NCBI GenBank assembly: GCA_029168955.1
Contig: JAPDOI010000270.1
Coordinates: 186,001-250,000, forward strand
DNA length: 64,000 nucleotides
Source: Aplectana chamaeleonis
Lineage: Eukaryota > Nematoda > Chromadorea > Rhabditida > Cosmocercidae
Direction: 5' to 3'
Of the stretch, positions 47,001 through 59,000 are shown one piece after another. The notes below the pieces were generated by a model. That model worked only from the letters and a program-made list of their open reading frames with translations. It made no database searches and was not told where the DNA came from. The number at the start of each line of letters is the position of its first letter. Position 1 is the first letter of the stretch. Position numbers and translations under genes: made by a program.

Positions 47001-50000
47001 CCATACGCATGATATGAATGATACTCTGATCATATAGTATATCATTCATCCTTCAATCTATTTTTAATTCCAATTCTGTTATGGGCGGTGGGCCAATGAA
47101 GCACTCCGAACATTTCGACTGGAGGTAAAGCTACTGATAGCCACAGGTAAGGGGTATGCAAGACGGCAGTAGGGGTGTGCAGGGCGTCATAGAGTGTGTG
47201 CAGGAAGAGTAGTACTGCGCAGAATGTTATGGATCGTGTGCAAGACCCCAGTAGAGGTGTGCAGGACGTCATCAAGTGTATGCAGGATTCCAGTAGGATT
47301 GTACAGAGTTCTCTTTGGGAATCGACAACCCACCTTAAAGAATGAGATTTTTTTTGGTGTTTTATGCACTATATGAATGGTCTTCTATCAATCATGAATC
47401 ATCTATCTATCATGAATGGCGTTATAGAGTGTGTGCAGGAAGAGAAGTACTCGTGTTCTTTGCACAAATTTTACATGTTTCTCTCTGATTCTACATGTTT
47501 AGAAGCGAAAAAATGACAAAATCATCCTGTAGTTGCATGATAAAACCTTTTTACCAGAAAGGGTCGTCTTTTCCGAAAGAGTACCTTGTACATGACATTA
47601 GGGAACGTGTGCAGGACCTCCGTAGGACTGTTCGGGAGATCATGGAATGTGTGCGAGACCCCAGTGGGAGTGTTCGGGAGGTCATGCAATGTATGTAGGA
47701 CCCCAGTGGGAGTGACTCGCAGCTAACCGTCAAGGCGGCTGCGGGGTGTAACTCGTCCATGTGTGCAGGGTGCTCATGAATTTCGGTGAAGGGTATTGAA
47801 ACCTTCGGGAGGGTGAAGTTTGCATATGCGTGTGTGTGCCTTTACTTCTCTAAAAGAAAAGGAAATCTCAATTTTGGTTGCATATCCGTACTGTAAAAGA
47901 GACGCGGAGGACGGGTTATTCGTCACCTCTTAAAAACAACTCAACCGATTTCCCTGAGAAAGGACCCAACTCATGCCCCTGTTTTCAGAAAGGTGAGGCT
48001 AAATCCAGAACACGTTTGCACATTTTGACGGATTTAGGTGCACGAAAATGAGGAAAAATATAAGTTACAACCCCCTCAGCCGTCGTGATGATTAGTTTCG
48101 AGTGTGGGAGTGCATTGGACGTCATGGAAAGTGTGCAGGACACCAGTGTGAGTGCGCCGGATGTCATGGAATGTGTGCGGGACTCCAGCTGGCGTGTGCG
48201 GGACGACATGGAACGCGTGCAGGACCCGAGTAAGGCTGCGCTGGATGTCATGGAATGTGTGCAGGACTCCAGTAGGAGTGTACGCGGCGACATGGAACGT
48301 GTGCAGGTCCTAGCAGGAGTGTTCAGGACTACGTAGAACATGTGCAGGCCCTAGCAGGAGTGTTCAGGACGTCATGGAATGTGTGCAGGACCCCAGTACG
48401 CGTGTGCGGGACGACATACAATTTGGGAATGACCTGTGTCAGTGTTTAGGACATCATGAGTACCATGTAGGACACCACAAAGCCATAAAATGCTTTCCAA
48501 CTTTCATTTGAGAGTTTGAGTCGGTCGGTCTGATATAGAAATGCAACTATTATCATCACTTCATGCTCTTGTGGCCATCTGTACCGCCCGGTCTTTGGAG
48601 TTTACTTTATGATGAGGGTGTAATATAAAAGTCGAGCGGTTGTTTCTGACAAAATACAATGGTAGAATCGGAGAAACAACCGTTCGGCAACATTTCAGGC
48701 CTCAATTTTCGACAGTGATAAGGAAAAAGTCAAATTTCTGCAATGAAAGTTCAGGTCCTAGGGTATCATTGTGTATTCAATATAGAATATGTGGGCACAT
48801 TTTATCACTGGAGTGCATCTGCGTTTCACAGTGAATCAATCGATTACAATAGAGTAGGATTCCCCAAAAAGGCTCGAGCGCGAGGTTGAGAGCAGAAGAG
48901 ATGCAAAATTTATTGATTTGTACAAGGTGATCATTTGTGGCATAAAGAGGTAGACTTCTCCATTCCATTTTGAGAGTGGTCATACCTAACGCACGCGTGT
49001 GTTGGAAAAGTCTTTAAACCGGAACAATCTTAACAACATCCTGCGCACCCACGCCTGGTGGTCCTACACGCCTTAAAGGCATCGTACGCGCTGAAAACCA
49101 CTCACCGTTTTCTCTGTTCAAATGATTCTCTGGGCCCACCTAAGAACGTAGGGAGAGTTTGTTCGATTGAAAACGCTCATTGTAGAGGTAATTGAGGTTG
49201 AATGTCTCCAATTCCGTCAAAAGAGGGCGGCCCTCCGTTAGTCATCCATCACAATTTGCTGTCAGCCATCAAATAAATAAATTTTCAACATTTGATACAG
49301 TGCAACTGAGGGGAAGTTGATGGAATATACCAAAAGATTGTGTGAATAATGACTTTTCTACACACATCGATTAACCTTCCTTTCTCAACAACTTCATTTG
49401 ATCGTGAAATCGTCGGTTAAAACAGCTATCTGTAGCGATCGACTCTTCCTTTGTCAGAAGTCGATAGAGATGTTTTGGGTCAAAAGAAGGGGTATTCAAA
49501 GGATTTTTCGCGGTTTTTTTTCAACGTAGATGTTATATAGGGAACTATAGCTCTCATTTTATATGGGAAACTCGAAAACGGAATGCATCGTGAATCGTGA
49601 ACGATGCCTTTAAAGTACATGGCTTCACATGGAACTGCTAGCAGCGTTTCCGTGCAGCGTTCCGGAAGCTGAGTCTGAAATCTTGTCTCTTTGTTTAGTG
49701 CCTACCCCTTGTCAAATCAAAATTGTGCAACAACAGAGTGGTCGTCTTGAAGCCATGGCTGACGCATGGTTTGCGACCCTCACCCTACCTGGGATCGAAA
49801 TCCTTGGCCCGTTTGTGATGATCATGAGCTGAGTATACCCCTTCCTTCCCAGTCGGAGGCAGTATTCCGCCACAATAGGGGTTGCACTCCGGTACAAAAA
49901 GATTAGCAGCATCTCTGCAATAGCTACTGCTACTTGTAGGGATGCAACCCCTTTTTTATCCTGGCGCGAGTGAAATCGGCAGGAGGGGTTGAACCCCAGC

Positions 50001-53000
50001 ATGCGTAGGCAGCCCATTCTCTTATAGTTAGTGTGTGCTGACACTCTCCCCTATTGATTTGTCTGATACTAATAAACACTGCAACATCCTCTTTCACGGC
50101 GGCTGCGGATATATAAGGCGACCAAGCTCATTGAGGGGACAGTTGGCCATTTGAGGACGGTCCGAGAAAGAGACCATCCGTCCCTTTCTGGACGTCAATT
50201 TTGGACGCTGAGGGGATCGTCCCCACGGCCAATCGCGAGGAGTGCTTCTTCGTTTTGGACCGTGGCGAAGATTAGACAGAAAAGATGGTGGCTTCAACCT
50301 GCGAATGATGACTGCATGGTCATGAGAACCCCAGCTTGCAGTAGAAAAAAATGAAAAAGAACGATTGCAAGGCGTCATGAAAAAGCTTCAGGTTCCCTAC
50401 TCAAGTTTCGCTGCGTCCGGAATGGGCAATACCGCCAATTTTCAAAGTGAGATGAGACGAGCCTAATGGAGAGGAATTGTTGTTCTATGTTTTCCTATTT
50501 GTCAATGAAATAGTGATCTCTCTCCGATGTAGTGAATGTGTTTCAGCCAAGCGGCTATGTTCCAGCTGGACCGCAGTACTCCAAATATCCCGAAATAAGT
50601 TCGAGGAATGCGCTGACATTCTAGGCTTGTATCGTTAAATTCCCCGCTCCATTTGATCTGTCGATACGTATCTAGCACGCAAACCCATATGCTGTTCCCT
50701 TCCTTTAACAAAACCGATAACTTCCGGTGTGTATAAATAGGAAGACATCCTATTGGTACCGAGCTCATAACGGGTAGTGTTTTCTATTATATTCCGCTAA
50801 CTGAACGGATATGCTCAGGCAGTGTTCATACGATGATATCCTCGGGGTATCGAGCTCACAACTGGTGGTGTTTTTCAATACTTTCCGCCAACTAAACGGA
50901 TATGTTCCGGCGTGTATATATAGGAAGACATCGTACTGGTATCGAACTTACCACAGCGATTGTCTGAGTGAGACTGTGATCTTTCTGTGCACGTGTGCAC
51001 GAACTGGAAATTCGGGGTTCTAATAACTCAAATTCTAGCCCAATCTTCACCGCGCTACCTTCATAGTTTTTGAGCTGTTTTTGATCTAAGCTGATTTTTG
51101 TAGTTTTTTTTTTCGATAATGTTTTCATCGTGACTACTGCCTTTGAACATTAAAGCCAGGGTTCTGCAAGATGAATGGTGCTGGCAAGTTTGAGAGACGG
51201 GAGGGAACTATCCAGTTTAGGCTTGCACAGGCCTTCAGAGCAGTGCTTAGGAAGATCAAAATTGGTGAGTTTCCACAGTGGAATGTTAGGAGAAAAGCCT
51301 TCTCGGGTATTCTCTATATAAGTATGACAGAAAACTTTACAGTAATGGCGACATGACTTCTGCAAACAAGCGTTCCGAAGTCTCCAGAGCGCAAATTAAA
51401 GGCATTGTTCACGATAATCTTCGATTTTGAGATTATTCGCTAAATCGATTGCTTGGCCCCGAGTAGAACTGAAATGACGAAGAAACCGAGAAAAACGCAC
51501 CAGAATGGCACGAAATCCTCAGATATCAGCCCGCCTCTTAAGTATCAATGGAACTGTTCGTTGCGACAATGAAATCTTTTGTGGACCCATCTTTTGCAAA
51601 TCTCCATTCTGTGTCGCTCCGTTCTTTCCTTCGGGCCCTAACTAGTACTGTTCTGCCCAAAATATTCTTCCATTTTCGATAAGTCCCATTTTCTACCGGT
51701 GAAAACCACCGTGAACATGTTCATCCAACCGGACAACTAGTCTAGGCAAGTGAATAATGTCACTGAAATAAGACGAATTAGTGCGTTTCTCGCCGTTTCT
51801 TCGTGATTATGGTAACACTTGGTTGCCAACGCATTGTTTTGAGTGGAAAACTCGCGGACGAAAATCATCGTGAACACTGCCTTTAAGCAAGCAGTCAGCT
51901 TGAGTAAGGGTGACGTTTTCTGCACTAAAACACGTCGTTAGCGTTTTTGCGAACCATACTCTGCTGTATAAGGCACTAGTCCTTATGTGTGCCGTGGAGG
52001 ACTCAAAATTGGAATCCCTGATTAAAGGCAGGGGTCGCGATAAAAACGAATGTTGAGCTCTCTTTATGAGAATGTAGATGTGGTCATCACAAGAGTAAAA
52101 ATTAGTGAAAAAACAAGGAAATTTGCGGGAAAAACGCTTGAAAACAAGGTATAACGGCTAATTACCGGTGTCGACCGGCACCCTAATTAACGAGATTTTC
52201 ATGAATGCTTGCTTATACGTCTTTTATTTTGCTGCTAAAGTGGTCAGTGGTCTCCAGAAATGCTCAGAAATTACGTTAGAAGCCAAATAAAAGTTGACAA
52301 AACAGGCTTTTACACAAATCTCGGTGATTAGGAGCGGGAGCACACCAAGCGATAATTTGTTCCTAAGCGATTTTTCTCCAATTTTTGCTCCCTTTCACTT
52401 TTGTGATCGCCAGATCTTCCATTCCATGGGGATAAGACAACAACCGAATTTATCGAGAACCCTGCCCTTAACTCTGCCTTTAGTAAGCTACCGGAAATCT
52501 TCACCCACAGAAAACGTAGCAAGAATGACACCCAGCGTACGCCCGTATTTATCATAATCGTTCCGCTTCCATAGAGCCACAGCGCGTTCGACAACCATAC
52601 AGAACTGCAAAGACACATTTAGTAATCATAAGGTTTCTATAAAGAAAATAAGTGAAGAATCAGAAGCCTGACCCACCTGTAGAGATGCAAAGGATACTGC
52701 GCATACCATTGCTGGATATCTCATACTGAAGCATAGTGCAGCTGAGACTAAAGTATTGCAAGGATTAGAGACCAAGAGATATAGAACGATGTGCATCGAC
52801 TGGAACGGGTTAGAATTATACGTTTTTCTTCTTTCCGAATAGAATCTCTATGGCTAGTTGACAGTTCATGAATGCCCTGTCAGAATCACTCGAAAGCGTA
52901 CTCAACAACAGTGTCTGTCACCACACCTGCTGTTTCAAATCGTAGGTGTTACATTCTCGCTCCCTGTCTCCGGTTAACCTTAGGGTGGCTCTCACTGATA

Positions 53001-56000
53001 CAGAACGTCTCCAGCTCATTTTGGGCACTTGTTTGGGCCTCCAGGGCTAAGCTCTCCACCTTCGCATCAAAACCTTTCATCTCATGGAAATCAAATGTGA
53101 ATCATAGAAGGACCCATAATAATTGATTTGTCTGCAATCAGGGTTCGGCTGACTAGTTAACTCAGTGAGTGGTACCAAAGACCCATTGGATGGTTTGTCA
53201 GCTTAATGGTGCCCAACTTCCTTCAATAATCCCAGCGCACTTACCCAAGTCTCGAGCCTTATTGAACCTTTTCCGTCCCGCACAACTCAGCAGCAACTGT
53301 GTTATGGAATCCCTTGATGTTACAGCGATGTTCGCTAACTTTAGTAACGACGCAGCTACTATAGCAATTTTTGAGCTTCTAAACCACCATCAAGCTATTT
53401 AAAGGCACATGTGTTCTTTTCGCGGATCCTAATGGTTCTTTTCAATGAGTGCTTCGCGTGGATACTTTTCGCAGCAACAGTGAGTGGCACCAATAATGGC
53501 GGATACCAAAACACTATAGTTGTGCTTTTTGACTAAACGGACCGAATGAATGAATGAATGAATATATTTGACTTCAACATTTTCGAATAAATGAATGAAT
53601 GAATATATTCGACTTTAAATTTTTCGAATAAACGAATGAATGAATATATTCGACTTTAAATTTTTCGAATGAACGAATGAATGAATATATTCGATTCTCT
53701 ATTTCGAATGAATGAATATCGAAAATCGAATAATTTCGAATAAATGAATTAATTTAACTACGGGCCAACCGAATTCAGAGTTCTGCGACGCTACTGCTTT
53801 GAAGAGGCAGTTTTTAAGACTGGCATCGAAAGCTTTCGAACTGTTCAATATTTCCAATATTCCGCTCAGGCAGGGTTCATGAGTGGTGGCACGCAAAATC
53901 GATAAGCATCGTTTCTACACTAGCAGCTGTCTGATGCCACCCACGGCGGCTCTATTCATACAACGCCAGCGCGTCACGAGCGGGCATTTCGTTAGACCCA
54001 GTTCAGAGTTCATTGTTATAATCAGTCTACACGCGATGTTATAATCAGTCTACATCTCGATCACGCTACGTCGCGTCGCGTCTTCGCTGGGTTTCCACAG
54101 TGAAGAGGCGCGATACATTCGGAATTACGCGCTTTCTCCTAGAACGATAGCGGTCGTATAGCGAGATGGGAGTTGTTCGGCCCGCCACGCGCCAGCAATT
54201 CCATCAGTGTTACTGTCTGAGTTGGGGATAGCGTTCGCGGAATTTCTGAATTAGGCGTGATTCCTAGCTTTTTTTCGCTTTTCGTGCCTTTGTTACTTCG
54301 ACATTTTCTGCCCTAACGAGTATGAGCCCCAAAACTTGCGGCTATTTGATATTTACTCCTTCCTTTGAGTATTGCTCATTTTGCCACCTATTCGTTTTTA
54401 TTTCGTTTCCAAAAATCGATAAAAAGGACAAAATCCAAATTAGCCATCGTTGACAGCCATAGAAGCACCTTTGTCAAAAGTTGGGAAAAAATATACAAAT
54501 CTCGCTCTGTTGAAAAATCTTGTGCTCATTTTGATCTAGCGCATATGTCGTGGATTCGACTGCCTTACCAATTTTCGCGGCTTTAGCTTTGGCTACTGAT
54601 AGCCCGCAATTGTGGACAAACGCTGTTGCAGCACGTAATGCGATGAAATCGTGCTGGGACGAAGGTTGATCGTGCCGGGAATACATGGTCCCACCAGTAT
54701 TTTCATCGTGTCGCGGCGGGTGTCTGCGATATTTCCGTTACGCTCAGCCCTGACTCACACTAGTGCTGGTGCACTGGCCCTTCGAAAAATTTCTGTGTAG
54801 GATCCGGTAATGGCTGTGTTAGATTATTCGAATATATTCGAAGATCGAATATGTTCGAATAATTGTCAGTGTCGATAGTCGATTTCGAATAATAATCGAA
54901 TACCTGGTATTTTCGATAGTCGATTTCGAATAATAATCGAATATGAGGTTTTTTCGATAGTCGATTTCGAATAATGATCGAATATCCGCTTTTTTCGATA
55001 TTCGATTTCGAATAATAATCGAAAATCGGGATTTTTCGATTACTCGATAATCGAATAAATAATCGAATAATTTATTCGAATGTTTATTCGATTGCGAATA
55101 TTCGAGCACAACTATACAAAACACCTGTGCTCAAATCCCTCCCCTTGTTCTACCTGAGCTACATTAATGAATGCTTCTTTGATCGCTCAATGAAAGAAGA
55201 TATGCAGGAAAAACTATCAACAAGTTGGTTATCCTTTCCAAACGTTCGAACTAAGCCAGCAGGACCAACAAAATCACTAAGTGGTACCGCAAACCTTCTA
55301 ACAATATATTCTCGTTTCCTGGAGATGTGCGCATTCTGCTCCGCCAGAAGTAGCGCTATTCAGAAACATGCTTGCCACCGCTAAGTATGTGTGTTCAAGA
55401 GCGAAATTCATAAACGCCCGTGGTTGGAGTGGGGGAAAACGTCGACTCCTTAGAGGATTACCCCGCAAAAGCAGGACTAACCAAATGTGCCCCCAACCAA
55501 CCCAACTAGGAGGTTGGGGCAATAGAGGTTTTGCACCGGTACGAGACGTTAGGCCTTCGTGAGATAGCCATCAAAGGTAACGATGCCTCAACCTCCACCT
55601 CAACCACACGCGTTCATAATTCCGGCCCAGGAGAAGAAGGAAGTGATAATTCAGAAGGGCTCGCTAGTCAGATAGCAACCCTCAACGACTATGAATGACA
55701 TTTAAGCGTATACACCTAGTGGGTATTCCTCTTAGTGATTTCAAACGGCAGTTAGTTCCACATCTCAAATACAACCGTGCATGCGTTACCCCACATTGCG
55801 TAGTTTCCCTAGCGGGCATTGAGGGTGACTGCGCTGCTACGGGTCTCTTCCACGTTATCACATGTCAGACCTGCAGCTAAAAATATATTGTCGGAACAGC
55901 TCTTCCCTTACATGTAAAATAACACCTAGATGGGAAGAAAAGGCTGTGAGATAACACTGCACTGTGGTGACGTAAAGTCAATCGCCACAAGGGGTAAGAT

Positions 56001-59000
56001 TTTGAGGATGTGGCTGTTGCTCTAGTTGTGGATTAGTGCGGGGCACCCAGAGTAAACCAGAAGTCGGGGGATATAAAAACATCGCGGAAGGACCCTCTTC
56101 CTTTCTATTGTTCGCATTATTTTTCTGAGTAGTTTCGAAATGTGATGCAACTCAGGCTTATGTTTATTTTTTACTTCATCAGAAAATCTTGAATCGATTT
56201 CTAATAGATGTTAACTAGATTTAAGAATTTTACAAGTAGAATGTCTTTTTTTTAATATTCCGACAAGAGCTAGCGCTGAGAACATTTCTCTGATGCTAAG
56301 GTTCATTGAATGTCGGAGATGAAGACTCCCACCATTGTCGATATTTATTTGTTTATTTATTTATTTGCATACGTTGTAGAAGACAATTGTGCGAAAGGAT
56401 TGGATATAATACAGGAAACAGTCAATCACTCAATTCATTATGAAATACACGAGATCACGTGAACACGAATGTCGGACATGAAGACTCCCACCATTGTCGA
56501 TATTTATTTGTTTATTTATTTGCACACGTTGTAAAAGACAATCGTGTGAAAGGATTGGATATAATAAAGGAAACATTCAATCACTCAAACACGAGATCAC
56601 ATGGACTTGGCTGAAACGATGGCTTTCTGCGTCATGATAATCACGGCTTAAGAAGTTTATTCTTTATTCGACTCTTGAATGAGGCGTTTGTGCACATTGC
56701 ATCTACTGTTTTGCTCAAGGTAATGAATATTGATCCAGCTCTGGCTGTGAAACCGACCGCGCCTACTTTTCGGCTTGCGGTAGGAAATCTTCATTTGTCC
56801 ACCACGTGTTACCGAGTGAACGAATGTATAAAACTTTGAGGCGTCAAAGTGTACTTGCCATGTATGATTTTCTGCACTGTACATGCATCATAAACCTTCC
56901 TTCTTGTTTCCAACGTTGCTAATTTCAAAAGTGAGTTTCGGTCCGTAGATGAAGGAATAGTAGAGTGCAGATAGCCTCCAGTTCTAACAAAAACCTTTCT
57001 CGTGAAATTCCTCTGTATTTTTCCTATCTTGCTAATATCTTTTTTCCTGAATGGGTTGAACACCGCGCAACCCCACTCAACTAGTGGCCTCATATAGGTC
57101 TTATATGCAGTGATAAGGATGTTCTTATTTCTGTTAGATAACGCTTTGAATATGTGGGACATTCGTATCATACCCTTTTTGCATACTGCGTCGTAGTGAG
57201 CGGAGAAATCAAAGTCATTTGTGTAAACACATCCCAGATCTTTGACTGAGCTCACCGATTTAATGGTAATGGCATTCATGTCATATGTCGGTGGTGTTTC
57301 AGTGGCTCCTATCCTCAAATGCAAAGTTTTTTTTCATTCAAAGTTTATCAATGGTTCACAGATGAGTGAGCACATTATGAGGATGTCACAGTCTATGGTA
57401 GATAGAAAAAGTACAGCGGTATTGTCTGACAGTTTTTGAACTGGGATAAGTACGACAACGGGTGAATTTTCTCTCATCGCAAGATGGTGGCTTGCATTGG
57501 GCTTAAAGGCAGTGTTCACGATAGAAGTCGTTTTTTTCGTTTTTCCACCTATCTCGAAATTGGTCTCATGCTAATTTCAATGATGTCCCTGGGATAGCAC
57601 AAGACCCCCTGGAAACGGAGTTATGGCCCCTCGAAATTTAGCAAAGGAAGCATTGTGGACGTGTTTTCCGAGACTTGTAACTCCCATTTTTTGCAGCTGA
57701 TGTGTGCGAGCTGACCTGAGTAAAGGGAGAAGTTGAGAATGAAGGGAAGAACGGGGCTTTTGATGGAAAACCATCTCTCATCCAACCATGAATCCAGGGA
57801 AACTCTTATAGGACGTGAGCGGAGTTGCCCAATGTGTTGTCTGGCCCACGAGATTTTCACCCGCTTACCGGCCGTTTTTCGTCGCCCTTCCGTTCTTAAT
57901 CTTTTTGTAGGGACCCAAAGCTCACGTTCTAGCCAAGAAAAGTGCTACTTCTTTCTTCGTGATCACTGCCTTCAACATGACGCGTATTGAATACCCAGGC
58001 AAAGTTCCTTGTATTGTAATGTCAGAACTAGTGGTTTCTCGAACATCCTGTAAAAACTTGATTCTTCGCAGGAGGTCACACTCTCCAACTGTACAAATTT
58101 TCTGTAGAAAGAAATCTTTATGGAGTCGGGACGAGAACCTATCAGGACCACGAATCCGTTCCCGCGTGGGCGTCTGCGGTTATCGTTCCCTCGTTCTACA
58201 TATAGACCGGGGGTGTTTTTTTCGTTTTTTCGGTGTTTCGCCCTCTTTGGAGAAAAAATGCAATATCGAAAAAAATTGAAAAACGTTAAGATTTTATTTT
58301 GGTTTGAAAATTGCGATTCTGATGCGATTTCAAGTCAATCCTTTGCCGCTCACAGACGTGCGCAACAAGTTTGCTTTCGTCTTTATTGACGTCGAAGTCC
58401 TTATAGGTCTCTATGGGGGTAATTTTTAACCGTTCTTTCAACACTGCTGTTACCGTAGGCGCCGAAGGTTTAGAATTGTATTCCCTGTATTGAATGATAA
58501 ACACTGTGTTGCGGTGATGATCAGTGCTACCTGAGTCATTGGGTGTTGATTGAAAAGCAAGCCTGAACTGCCCCAAACCACATAAACACCCAAGTTGGCA
58601 TTACCATAGACAGCATTTGGATAGATTAGATTAGATTAGATTTAATACGACATATAAGACGTCGTGAGAAAAATAAAAGGAAATAAAATTACAATAATTC
58701 TGCGATACTGCAAACGAAACACGTATTGAACAAGAAGATGGTGAACGAAGAAAAAATCCTTCCAATTATTTGCTTTCTAGGAGACCTGTTGAACACGCAT
58801 CACTAATTGCTGTGCAACTTGGCATCAGCAAAACGTTCAAAACACCGCAAGGTACCGGTACTGTTACCGGAGCCGGCAATGTGAAGATGCCTGTATGTGC
58901 AGTGTTCTCCATCAACTGGCTGTAAACATTTGCTGCTCTAATTGCAAAAGCATGAGCCGATATATTAGGTCTTGCTCGAGCGTTGAAAACCATATACTGT

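Noticed and set aside
55368..55562. Possible ribosomal RNA-like text (GGAGTGGGGGAAAACG...)
   Set aside because: No conserved rRNA core segment could be matched and the patch is under 200 bases.
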